From: a bacterium
Lineage (GTDB): Bacteria > Chloroflexota > Chloroflexia > Chloroflexales > Kallotenuaceae
DNA length: 37,283 bases
Direction of reading: 5' to 3'
NCBI GenBank assembly: GCA_016781505.1
Contig: JADDQF010000050.1
Location: 8,479-45,761 of the forward strand
Positions within the stretch are counted from its first letter, which is position 1, and every line of letters starts with the position of its first letter. The notes beneath the pieces are model-generated. The model worked only from the letters and a program-made list of their open reading frames with translations. It searched no databases and was not told where the DNA came from. Shown here piece by piece: positions 28,742 through 36,317 of the stretch. The position numbers and the translations under genes are program-made.

Positions 28742-29455
28742 GTGCAGCTGCTGCAAACCTTGCTCCAACATATGCTGGCCGTGTACTTGGTCGCTGTAGC
28801 TCTGCGCAGCACTGCACCATTCCGCCGTGCAACACCCATCCGCGGTCCACACTGGCGGCTATCCAACTATTGGGCAACGATCAAATGGCAATGGGCTTTT
28901 GTTGCAGTTCTGCTCCTGGCAATGCCGCTGGGGAGCATCCTCGGTCTGGCTGAGCCAGAAACAGCTAACTGGCGCGCTTATCCGCAGCTCGTGTTCGTTG
29001 TGGTGGGCAATATCGTCGGCGGCATGTATGGGCCGATTGTGTTGGCCTGGAGCCACCTCGGTTTCCGGCGACGATTTTTAGCCCCGTTTGCGCCAGTCCA
29101 AGCACTGCTGCCCATCACCTTAACGGAGCGGCTGATGTGGGTTGGGGTCAGCCTCACGACAGGCATATGTGAAGAACTGATGTTCCGTGGCTTTGCGCTG
29201 GAGTACCTGATGCAGCAGCCTTTTAGTCTCAGCTTCGGCGGCAGCGCATTAATTACCTCCGTCTTGTTTGGCCTGGGCCACGCCTACCAGGGCCGCCGCG
29301 GCGTCCTACGCACGATGCTCTTTGGCGCCGCCTTGTGTGGCTTGCTGCTGCTGACCGGGAGTCTGCTCTTCCCGATCGTTGTTCATACGCTTGTTAATCT
29401 GCGCATCGCCCTGATGCCGGCTAGCAAGCGCCCCACTCCAGCCCTGGCCAGGTAA
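28742..29455 (+). CDS. CPBP-family intramembrane protease (CAAX protease/bacteriocin-processing type)
   Basis: A 237-residue multi-pass membrane protein with the three CPBP motifs: EELMFRG (Glu144, Glu145, Arg149), FGLGHAYQG (His180) and HTLVNLR (His215, Asn219). These form the glutamate/histidine active site of the Rce1-like ABI family. Hydrophobic stretches occur at about residues 8-22, 50-68, 83-104, 132-142, 160-180 and 192-215. It may cut a membrane or peptide substrate, but many members have unknown targets. The start is GTG 28742 with a poor AGAAAG site; ATG 28772 would remove the first 10 residues. Neighbours give no substrate clue. Confidence 0.85.
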   Translation: MQLLQTLLQHMLAVYLVAVALRSTAPFRRATPIRGPHWRLSNYWATIKWQWAFVAVLLLAMPLGSILGLAEPETANWRAYPQLVFVVVGNIVGGMYGPIVLAWSHLGFRRRFLAPFAPVQALLPITLTERLMWVGVSLTTGICEELMFRGFALEYLMQQPFSLSFGGSALITSVLFGLGHAYQGRRGVLRTMLFGAALCGLLLLTGSLLFPIVVHTLVNLRIALMPASKRPTPALAR

Positions 29456-29614
29456 TCCATTCTCGCTGCCCAACCTTTGCTCCACGGTTCCCATTCTCCC
29501 GCACTCGGCCAGGGTTATCGATCAGAACACGGAGTTGTCAAGCCCCGCAAACGATGGTAGCGTGTACAGCACCAATCCACGGTGTATTCATCTACACTGC
29601 AGCGGAGGCTACCC

Positions 29615-30439
29615 ATGTGTTTGCCGGAAACGCTCAAGTCGCTCCAGTCTGCCGTCAGCCGCCGCGATCTCTTCAAGGCTGGCACCGCGGCTACACTTGC
29701 CCTGGCCGCCCCAATCGCCACGCCGGCCGCCACCACCACAGCCGGGCAGCACGCGCGCCGCGTCGTCGATCTAACGCATGTACTGGGCACGAACATGCCC
29801 GTTTTTCCCGGCAATGATCCCATGCGCATCGACGTGCTGTTCACCTTCGAGCGCGACGGCTATTACGCCAATCGTCTCGATCTGGCGGAGCACACGGGCA
29901 CCCACATGGACGCACCCCTGCATTTCGCGCCGGGCGGACAGTCGGTACATGAGATTCCACCGGAGCGTCTGGTTGGTCCCCTGGCTGTGATCGACATCCG
30001 CGAGCGAGCGGCCCGCAATCCCGACACCATGATCATGCCCGACGACCTGCTGGCCTGGGAACGGCGCCATGGCCGGATTCCCAACGGGGCAATCGTGATG
30101 ATGCACAGTGGCTGGGCAACTCGGATTGGCGATGCAAAAGCATTTTTCAACGCCGACGCCGCGGGCACACCGCATTTTCCTGGTTGGAGCAAAGAGGCAA
30201 CCGATCTGCTGATGATGGAGCGGAATGTGGTTGGGATTGGGGTTGACACGATTAGCTTGGACTTTGGCGCCTCCAAAGACTTCGCCGTCCATTACTCGTG
30301 GCTGCCAAGTGGCCGCTGGGGACTGGAAAATGTCGCCAATCTTACGGATGTGCCACCCGCCGGCGCTACCGTATTCGTCGGCGCAATCAAAACCTATCGT
30401 GGCTCGGGTGGGCCTACGCGGCTGCTGGCCGTGCTGTAA
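29615..30439 (+). CDS. Tat-exported cyclase-family (kynurenine formamidase-like) hydrolase
   Basis: A 274-residue protein. ATG 29615 has CGGAGG seven bases upstream. The N-terminus SRRDLFKAGTAATLALAAPI is a twin-arginine signal (Arg16-Arg17) with a hydrophobic stretch, so it should be exported folded. The catalytic domain has the cyclase metal motif HTGTHMDAPLHF (His93, His97, Asp99, His103), the entry VVDLTHVLGTNMPVFPGNDP, and the late GIGVDTISLDFG and PSGRWGLENVANL. Members are metal-dependent amidases or cyclases; substrates range from formylkynurenine to polyketides and isatin, and here it cannot be told. It is convergent with the aldose-dehydrogenase gene across a hairpin. Confidence 0.9.
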   Translation: MCLPETLKSLQSAVSRRDLFKAGTAATLALAAPIATPAATTTAGQHARRVVDLTHVLGTNMPVFPGNDPMRIDVLFTFERDGYYANRLDLAEHTGTHMDAPLHFAPGGQSVHEIPPERLVGPLAVIDIRERAARNPDTMIMPDDLLAWERRHGRIPNGAIVMMHSGWATRIGDAKAFFNADAAGTPHFPGWSKEATDLLMMERNVVGIGVDTISLDFGASKDFAVHYSWLPSGRWGLENVANLTDVPPAGATVFVGAIKTYRGSGGPTRLLAVL

Positions 30440-30458
30440 GCCTCCTGCCCATCCAACG

Positions 30459-30506
30459 TGCGAAGCCAGGGATTGTCCAACCGGCAGCGTCCCTGGCCTT
30501 GTCGCA
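30459..30506. terminator. Hairpin between convergent genes
   Basis: GCCAGGGA (30465-30472) pairs with TCCCTGGC (30490-30497), and an outer TGCGA/TCGCA (30459-30463, 30502-30506) adds five pairs. It lies between the stop codons of the cyclase gene and the aldo/keto reductase gene. There is no T run on either strand. Confidence 0.55.
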
Positions 30507-30528
30507 TCCAGCTCTGCCAGACTGACCG

Positions 30529-31500
30529 CTATCCCTTTGCCTCCGGATCGGACTCCGGAATTGGGATCGCCGCAAGCTCAGGCCACAGCTCGGCCGGGAT
30601 CGGTTGCTGGGCCAGCTCCACGGTTTGGGTGATCCGTTCGGGGCGGCTCATGCCGACAATGGTGGACGTGATCCGCGGATCGCGGAGGGAAAATTGCAAT
30701 GCCGCAGCGGCCAAGGGTACACCAAAGCGTTCGCACACCGCGGCCAGCGCGCGCACCGCTTCGATCAGCTCCGGCGGCGCATCATGATACGCGTAGCGCG
30801 CATAGGCTTCCGGCCCTTTCGCCAACATACCGCTGCCGTATGGCGCAGCATTTAGGACAGCGAGGCCTTTGCGCGCGGCCAGCTCCAACAAGGGCTCGGC
30901 CGTTCGGTTGAGCAGAGTGTACCGGTTATGCGTAATCACGGCCTCGAACGCGTCCGTCTCGACGTAGCGCAGCATCAAGTCAATCGGACCACCGGCCACG
31001 CCGACATGCCCGATCACACCTTGGTCGCGGAAGCGCAGCAACACCTCGACCGGACCAGCGGGTGCCATGGCATTTTGAAAGCTGGTATGCTCGGGATCGT
31101 GCAAGTACACGATTGGCAGCCGGTCCAGACCCAACAGCTGCAGGCTCCGCTCGACGGAACGCTTGATCTGCTCGCCGCTGTAATCGCCTGTTTCCAAATC
31201 CCGATCCGCTTTGGTGGCCAGTACATAGCCGTCCGGTATGCCGCCCAGCTCCTGCAGCACCAGGCCAATCCGCCGCTCGCTCTCGCCATCCCCGTATGAC
31301 GCAGCCGTGTCCAGAAAGTTAATCGGACTCCGGAACGCGCTCCTGAGCGTCGCCAACGCCTGCTCCTCCGACACTGAGAACGTGAAGGTTTCCGGCATAT
31401 CGCCCAGCTGGGCACAACCGATACACAGCGGCGATACCAGGAGATCCGTCGGCCCAAACTCTCGGTGGCGCAGTACGTCGGCGTTGAATAATGGGGTCAT
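30529..31500 (-). CDS. Aldo/keto reductase, aldose (L-fucose/D-threo-aldose) 1-dehydrogenase-like
   Basis: A 323-residue aldo/keto reductase. Tetrad residues: Asp64 and Tyr69 (NFLDTAASYGDGESERRIG), Lys97 (VLATKADRD) and His134 (VYLHDPEH). The ATKADRD and YLHDPEH forms and the ERRIG stretch point to the D-threo-aldose/L-fucose dehydrogenase group, which oxidises free sugars at C1 to lactones. ATG 31500 has GGAGGA six bases upstream; TTG 31506 is the other option. It follows the FucU-like gene by 47 bp and is the last gene of the sugar-transport operon, so a role in oxidising the imported sugar is likely. Exact substrate is inference. Confidence 0.87.
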   Translation of the reverse strand: MTPLFNADVLRHREFGPTDLLVSPLCIGCAQLGDMPETFTFSVSEEQALATLRSAFRSPINFLDTAASYGDGESERRIGLVLQELGGIPDGYVLATKADRDLETGDYSGEQIKRSVERSLQLLGLDRLPIVYLHDPEHTSFQNAMAPAGPVEVLLRFRDQGVIGHVGVAGGPIDLMLRYVETDAFEAVITHNRYTLLNRTAEPLLELAARKGLAVLNAAPYGSGMLAKGPEAYARYAYHDAPPELIEAVRALAAVCERFGVPLAAAALQFSLRDPRITSTIVGMSRPERITQTVELAQQPIPAELWPELAAIPIPESDPEAKG

Positions 31501-31547
31501 CGACAATTCCTCCTCCTACGGTGGCGCGGGCGTCACCCTGCCTGCGG

Positions 31548-31967
31548 TTATTGCGGCTGAACCACGCCAATCGTTAACAGAATGTTCGCATAGGTTCGAC
31601 GCTCGCCGGTAGCGATGGCCAGCACCAGGTCCGGGCTCCGCGCCGCGTCATAAAAGGCGAAACGCTGCAATGGCTGCAGCTCGATACCCGGCATCAGTTG
31701 GCGAAAATCGGCAAAGATCGACGGCTCGTCGCCGGTGTCTGGCCGCATCACATGCGCCGCCTCGATCGGAATCGCCTCAACCAACACCTTGAGCACATCG
31801 GTCACGGTCAGCAGATCCGGCGCGAGGTTGAGGTAGACCCGATGCGCCTGGGGATGGGAACGTGTTGCAAGGGGATAGTTGCCGTCCGCAATCAATACCT
31901 GCGCGCCATGGCCGCCTTCGCCGAGTGCCCTTAAAATTTCCGGATGAAGCAGTTGGTAGGTCAGCAT
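31548..31967 (-). CDS. RbsD/FucU-family sugar mutarotase, probably L-fucose type
   Basis: A 139-residue RbsD/FucU protein. The active-site segment GGHGAQVLIADGNYP holds His20 and Asp28; the closing YANILLTIGVV (residues 126-136) holds the family Tyr and Asn. Members interconvert ring or anomer forms of ribose or fucose so that the next enzyme gets the right one. The HPEILRALGEGGHG opening and the YANILLT ending lean to FucU, which agrees with the fucose-dehydrogenase-like neighbour. It lies between the binding-protein gene (162 bp away, with a stem-loop between) and the aldo/keto reductase gene, same strand. Confidence 0.9.
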   Translation of the reverse strand: MLTYQLLHPEILRALGEGGHGAQVLIADGNYPLATRSHPQAHRVYLNLAPDLLTVTDVLKVLVEAIPIEAAHVMRPDTGDEPSIFADFRQLMPGIELQPLQRFAFYDAARSPDLVLAIATGERRTYANILLTIGVVQPQ

Positions 31968-32068
31968 CGTTCAACCTTTCCGTGTAAAGCACGATTCCGA
32001 GGAGGTAACGCCCGCGCTTGCAACTGTACCGCAAGCCCCATGCTACCGCGACCAACAGACCAACATAC

Positions 32069-32104
32069 GCAAGGGGCTGTCCAGAATGGAGGACAACCCC
32101 TTGC
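32069..32104 (-). terminator. Stem-loop behind the sugar-binding protein gene
   Basis: GCAAGGGG and TGTCC (32069-32082) pair with GGACA and CCCCTTGC (32091-32104) across one mismatch. No T run follows on the minus strand. In ABC operons a stem-loop here often leaves extra stable binding-protein mRNA; that role is inference. Confidence 0.5.
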
Positions 32105-32129
32105 GCGCCGGTGGATCGAACCACACGTT

Positions 32130-33158
32130 CTATTCGTACAGCAGCGGCTTGATATCGGCCGAGTCGATGTTGGTCTTGTCGTAGTAGTGGTAGCCGGTGT
32201 CGATGGTCTTGGGCAGCTGCTCCCCCTTGATCGCTTTCACCGCCGACTCCACGCACTTGTAGCCGATGCCGATCGGATCCTGAGTGATGGCGCCAGCCTC
32301 AACCCCGCTCTTCACCGCATCGATCTGCTGCTTGCCGGAGTCGTAGCCAATCACGGTGATCTGGTTTTCTTTGCCCATCTCCTTGACAGCGTTCAACACG
32401 CCGATGGCCGATCCTTCGTTCGCGCCGAAGAAGCCCTTGAGGTTGGGACGGGACTGCATGATCGCTTTAGCCAGGTCCGTGGACTTGAGCTGGTCACCTC
32501 CGCCATACTGAATGTCGACAATCTGGATGTTGGGATGCTTTTCCTTGATCCGGTTGACAAAACCATCGCGGCGGTCGATACCGGTGCGACTGGTCTGGTC
32601 ATGCACGACAAGGGCAATCTCACCCGAGCCGCCGATCAACTCGGCCATTTTGTCGGCAGCAGCACCAGCCGCGGCAATATTGTCCGTCGCGGCCGTGGTC
32701 ACCGGAATGTCGCTTTCCACGCCGGAGTCAAAGCCGATCACCGGAATGTTGGCTGCCTTAGCTTGCTCCAACAGCGGCGTTGCCGCCTGGCTGTCCAGCG
32801 CAGCGAAACAGATCGCGTTGGGCTTGTTGCCAAGGGCAGTCTGCAGCATCTCGATCTGCTTGTCGACCTGCGCCTCGCTCTCAGGACCCTCATACGTAAT
32901 TCGCACGTTCATCTCTTGGGCGGCCTTTTCGGCGCCTTGCCGCACCGCCTGCCAGAACTGATGCTGAAAGCCTTTGGAGATGATCGCGACGTAGGGCTGA
33001 CCACCAGCCTGCTGCGACCCTGTCGTACCGGCGCCAGCCGCACTACCTTGGCTAGCGCCACCGCCTGAATCGGACGTTGCGGACGTTGCGCCACAGCTCG
33101 CCAACAACATAGCGACCAAAAGGCCCGACAGCATAGCGAACAACCGTTTGAGCTTCAT
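32130..33158 (-). CDS. Sugar ABC transporter substrate-binding lipoprotein (RbsB type)
   Basis: A 342-residue lipoprotein. ATG 33158 has GGAGA about seven bases upstream; the signal is MKLKRLFAMLSGLLVAMLLA with lipobox LLASC (Cys22), then a Ser/Gly/Ala-rich linker to residue 53. The mature part is a type-I periplasmic binding fold: PYVAIISKGFQHQFWQAVRQ, ICFAALDSQAATPLL, IPVIGFDSGV, GFFGANEGSAIG and ITVIGYDSGKQ. The Phe-His-Trp face and Asp residues fit a monosaccharide ligand. It would deliver sugar to the permease encoded 80 bp upstream. Which sugar cannot be read; the operon context suggests fucose-like aldoses rather than plain ribose. Confidence 0.92.
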   Translation of the reverse strand: MKLKRLFAMLSGLLVAMLLASCGATSATSDSGGGASQGSAAGAGTTGSQQAGGQPYVAIISKGFQHQFWQAVRQGAEKAAQEMNVRITYEGPESEAQVDKQIEMLQTALGNKPNAICFAALDSQAATPLLEQAKAANIPVIGFDSGVESDIPVTTAATDNIAAAGAAADKMAELIGGSGEIALVVHDQTSRTGIDRRDGFVNRIKEKHPNIQIVDIQYGGGDQLKSTDLAKAIMQSRPNLKGFFGANEGSAIGVLNAVKEMGKENQITVIGYDSGKQQIDAVKSGVEAGAITQDPIGIGYKCVESAVKAIKGEQLPKTIDTGYHYYDKTNIDSADIKPLLYE

Positions 33159-33238
33159 CCCAGTCTCCCTTTCACTACAGCGAATCTTTTTATTGTTGAG
33201 CTCGGTGCGAGCTAACAATCAACGTACGCTCCGCTGCA

Positions 33239-34228
33239 TTAACCGCGGCGGCGACGAACAATGTCCAGGTACACGGCCACAACCACAATCGCGCCAGTCA
33301 CCACCGTTTGCCACTCTTGCGGCACGGACAGGATGCGTAGGCCGTTGGTCAGCGTGCTGATAATAAATGCGCCGATCACCGTCCCCAGGATCGAACCCTC
33401 GCCGCCACTGAGCGACGTACCGCCGATCACCGCCGCCGCAATGGCATCCAGCTCGTAGCCCTGGCCAAGCGCAGGCTGGGCGGAATTAAGCCGTGAGGCG
33501 ATGATCACGCCGGCTAAACCACTGAACAGGCCAGTCAGAGTGTACACGGCGATCTTCCACGCGTTGACGTTGACGCCCGACAAGCGCGCAGCTTCCTCGT
33601 TGCTGCCGAGCGCAAACGTGTAGCGGCCTAAGACCGTCTTGGTCAAAATCAAGCTGGCAATAATGGCCGCCAGGAAAAACAGCAGCACCGCATTGGGAAT
33701 GTTGAAGCCGGGAATGATCGCGCCAGTTACCGAGCCCATGGCGATCGTATTAAAGGCTGGGGCATTGTTGAAGTAGATGGGCGTTAGGCCAGAAATGACG
33801 AGCGCCAGTCCCTTAGCCACGTTCAACATGCCCAACGTGGCAATAAAGGGCGGGATTTTCAGCTTGGCGATGATCAGGCCATTCACCAGACCAGCGGCTG
33901 CTCCCGCCAGCAGCCCGACGAGCACGCCGAGCGGAACGGGTAAATTCCAGCGTGTGATCACCACACCTGTCACAACTGCCGCCAGCGTCATCACCGTGCC
34001 AATCGACAGATCAATGCCGCCAGTGATGATGACAAAGGTGACGCCCAGGGCTAGCACACCGTTTACCGCTGTCGCCAGCAAGATGCCGACGATGTTATTG
34101 AATTGCAGGAAGTTCGGCGAGGCAAGCGAAAACACAACAAACAGCACGATGAGTGCACCGAACGCCAACACCCGCTGCAGTGCATCATTGCGCACGAGCG
34201 TCCCTCTTGGAGCTACCGAAACAGCCAT
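33239..34228 (-). CDS. Sugar ABC transporter permease (RbsC type)
   Basis: A 329-residue membrane protein with eight to ten hydrophobic helices. Family marks: ALGVTFVIITGGIDLSIG (the ribose-permease signature), FIATLGMLNVAKGLALV, GSNEEAARLSGVNV (coupling loop that contacts the ATPase) and AAVIGGTSLSGGEGSILG. ATG 34228 has GAGGAAG about five bases upstream. It forms the membrane channel of the importer, as a homodimer in known relatives. It lies 42 bp behind the ATPase gene and 80 bp ahead of the binding-protein gene, the usual order for this family except that the mutarotase comes last. Confidence 0.95.
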   Translation of the reverse strand: MAVSVAPRGTLVRNDALQRVLAFGALIVLFVVFSLASPNFLQFNNIVGILLATAVNGVLALGVTFVIITGGIDLSIGTVMTLAAVVTGVVITRWNLPVPLGVLVGLLAGAAAGLVNGLIIAKLKIPPFIATLGMLNVAKGLALVISGLTPIYFNNAPAFNTIAMGSVTGAIIPGFNIPNAVLLFFLAAIIASLILTKTVLGRYTFALGSNEEAARLSGVNVNAWKIAVYTLTGLFSGLAGVIIASRLNSAQPALGQGYELDAIAAAVIGGTSLSGGEGSILGTVIGAFIISTLTNGLRILSVPQEWQTVVTGAIVVVAVYLDIVRRRRG

Positions 34229-34270
34229 ACGCTTCCTCTTTTAGGCTAAAGCTGGAACCGCTGATATCGA

Positions 34271-35779
34271 CTATAAATATGACTCGCGTTGCGTTGCCAA
34301 GTGCATGATTCGTTCTTGCGTCGCTTCGGCGATGGGCAGCTCGCCGGTGACCCGGCCCTCGCACATCACAAGGACGCGGTGGCTCATGCGCAGAATCTCG
34401 GGCAATTCGGAGGAGATCATGATGATCGATTTGCCCTGGCTGGACAGCTCGTTGAGCAATTTATAGATTTCGCTTTTCGCGCCGACATCAATACCACGGG
34501 TGGGCTCATCAAAGATCAGGATGTCGGTGTTGGCGGTGAGCCACTTGCCAATGATCACCTTTTGCTGGTTGCCGCCCGACAGGTTCCGCACTTTTTGCCG
34601 TACGCTCGGGGTTTTAATCGCCAGCGCCTTGACGAAATGGTCGGCTGTTGTCCGCGTTTTGCCGCTGTCAACCCAGCCCAGGAAGCGCAGGAATTTTTGG
34701 AACGCGCTCAAGGCAATGTTCGTCTCAACATCCAAGCCCAGCGCCGCCCCAAAACGTTTACGATCCTCGGAAAGATAGCCAATGCCATGCTTGACGGCAT
34801 CCTGGGGACTCTTGATCGGCGCCTTTTTGCCTGCCACAATGATCTCGCCGCTGTCAATCGGATCTGCGCCAAAGATCGCGCGGGCTACCTCGGTGCGTCC
34901 GGCGCCCATGAGCCCTGCCACACCCAGGATTTCGCCACGCTTAAGCTCGAAGCTCACGTCCTTGATCGACCGGCCGCGGTTAAGGTGCTTGACTTCAAGC
35001 ACGGTTTCATGGTCGGCGGTTTCAGGAACTTCCGGCGCAGTCTCGTAGATCGTGCGGCCAACCATCATGCTGATGATCTGCTGGATCGTTACGTCCCTGG
35101 TTCCAACCGTATTAATATAACGGCCATCCCGCATCACGGTGACCCGGTCGGCAATCTGCTTGATCTCTTCGAGACGGTGGGAGATGTAAACGATCGCGAC
35201 GCCTTTTTCGCGAAGCTGGCGAATAATGCGGAACAGGTCCTCGATCTCGGTCTCGGTCAGCGGCGCCGTAGGCTCGTCCATAATCAAGACTTCGGAGTTG
35301 AACGATAACGCCTTGGCAATTTCCACCATCTGCTGCTTCGCCACGGTTAGGTCGCCGACCTTGTCGCGGGGGTCGAGCTGAAGATGCATCATATCGAACA
35401 ACTGCCGCGTTTGTTCATTGATCTGTTGTTCGTCCAGCACAAACCGGAGGCCAGAGCGCGGCTCGCGCCCGATAAAAATATTTTGCGCCACCGTGAGATG
35501 AGGCATCAAATTCAGTTCTTGGTGAATAATGCTGATACCCAGGTCTTGGGCTGCTTTGGGCGTGGGGATCTCAACTGCTTGCCCTTTGTATAAAATGCGG
35601 CCGGAATCTTTGGGGTAGATGCCGGTAAGCACTTTCATCAGCGTCGACTTGCCGGCGCCATTTTCGCCCAGCAACGCGTGTACCTCGCCGGAACGTAGCT
35701 CAAAGTAGCCTTCGCTGAGCGCCTGCACACCTGGAAACGACTTCGTAATGCCTTCCATCAAGACTACGACATTGTCCAT
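34271..35779 (-). CDS. Sugar ABC transporter ATPase with two ABC domains (RbsA/XylG/MglA type)
   Basis: A 502-residue duplicated ATPase. The first half has Walker [11 protein letters not shown]-loop [10 protein letters not shown] and Walker [17 protein letters not shown]. The second half has the degenerate P-loop GLMGAGRTE normal for this family, signature [10 protein letters not shown], and Walker [15 protein letters not shown]. It powers import of a monosaccharide. ATG 35779 has GGAGG seven bases upstream; the SD lies in the loop of a small inverted repeat (GTACG/CGTAC). It is the first gene of the operon, with a 5' leader of about 125 bases after the TATAAT at 35916-35911. Confidence 0.95.
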   Translation of the reverse strand: MDNVVVLMEGITKSFPGVQALSEGYFELRSGEVHALLGENGAGKSTLMKVLTGIYPKDSGRILYKGQAVEIPTPKAAQDLGISIIHQELNLMPHLTVAQNIFIGREPRSGLRFVLDEQQINEQTRQLFDMMHLQLDPRDKVGDLTVAKQQMVEIAKALSFNSEVLIMDEPTAPLTETEIEDLFRIIRQLREKGVAIVYISHRLEEIKQIADRVTVMRDGRYINTVGTRDVTIQQIISMMVGRTIYETAPEVPETADHETVLEVKHLNRGRSIKDVSFELKRGEILGVAGLMGAGRTEVARAIFGADPIDSGEIIVAGKKAPIKSPQDAVKHGIGYLSEDRKRFGAALGLDVETNIALSAFQKFLRFLGWVDSGKTRTTADHFVKALAIKTPSVRQKVRNLSGGNQQKVIIGKWLTANTDILIFDEPTRGIDVGAKSEIYKLLNELSSQGKSIIMISSELPEILRMSHRVLVMCEGRVTGELPIAEATQERIMHLATQRESYL

Positions 35780-35910
35780 GTACGATCCTCCGTACAATCA
35801 CACGCTCGTGGTGAAGACTTAGTTGTCGATTTGCTCGGGCTAGCAGCACAGGTAATGAAGCTTCCGAGATTGGGTGATGCGGTGGTCAAGCGGCGGCTTC
35901 CTCAGCACCC

Positions 35911-35916
35911 ATTATA
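35911..35916 (-). promoter_or_regulatory. Probable -10 of the sugar transporter operon
   Basis: The minus strand reads GAGTATAATGGG, a perfect TATAAT hexamer. No strong -35 lies 16-18 bp upstream (best CCCTGT), which suits a promoter needing an activator or relief of repression. Confidence 0.5.
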
Positions 35917-36092
35917 CTCGAACTAGGGCTGACACAGGGCACATCCGGTACACAGCTGACGGATCTACAACCGCGCCTTGGGCCCGCGGCATCGATACGA
36001 TTGCGGAGCCAGCAACGATGTTGCAATCAAACCTGATAGCTGAAATGCAGGCACAGTGACTGCTAGTCTTTTCAGGACAATCGTGATTGTTA

Positions 36093-36106
36093 TGTTACGG
36101 GTAACA
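36093..36106. promoter_or_regulatory. Candidate LacI-family operator 1
   Basis: TGTTACGGGTAACA is two perfect 6-bp half sites (TGTTAC/GTAACA) around GG. An isolated GTAACA half-site follows at 36112-36117. The form is like the operators of LacI-family gluconate regulators as remembered, and it lies between the transporter and the regulator genes. Confidence 0.65.
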
Positions 36107-36173
36107 CGATGGTAACAGGCAAGCAGTAGGTTGTCAAGGCCCACGAACAATCCAACATTGTCGGGATCTAGCG

Positions 36174-36200
36174 TTGACAAAACCGGGCACCACATACTAT
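36174..36200 (+). promoter_or_regulatory. Possible promoter of the LacI-type regulator gene
   Basis: TTGACA (36174-36179) and TACTAT (36195-36200) with a 15-bp spacer, shorter than ideal. It would give a leader of about 110 bases. Confidence 0.45.
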
Positions 36201-36302
36201 CCTGTGTGTGTGACGAAGCAAAACGCTGCGTATGACACAGCGAAGGAGCCCAGCTCGCACTTGCATTGACTGCCATGTATTGGCATATTCAGTACCTGAT
36301 AG

Positions 36303-36316
36303 TGATACAGGTAACA
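36303..36316. promoter_or_regulatory. Candidate LacI-family operator 2
   Basis: TGATACAGGTAACA matches operator 1 at 12 of 14 positions and ends one base before the regulator's ATG. Binding here would block translation-start-proximal transcription, suggesting self-repression. Confidence 0.6.
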
Positions 36317-36317
36317 C

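Larger units (their letters stand above)
35780..36317. other. Divergent regulatory region of the sugar locus
   Basis: No gene is supported here. It carries the transporter -10, two related palindromic sites and the regulator promoter, listed separately. Most of the remaining 500 bp is plain sequence. Confidence 0.7.

Noticed and set aside
31944-33068. 374-codon plus-strand frame opposite the binding-protein gene
   Set aside because: Antisense shadow of a clear lipoprotein gene; no recognisable domain.
34289-35308. 339-codon plus-strand frame opposite the ABC ATPase gene
   Set aside because: Antisense shadow; Walker motifs are on the minus strand.
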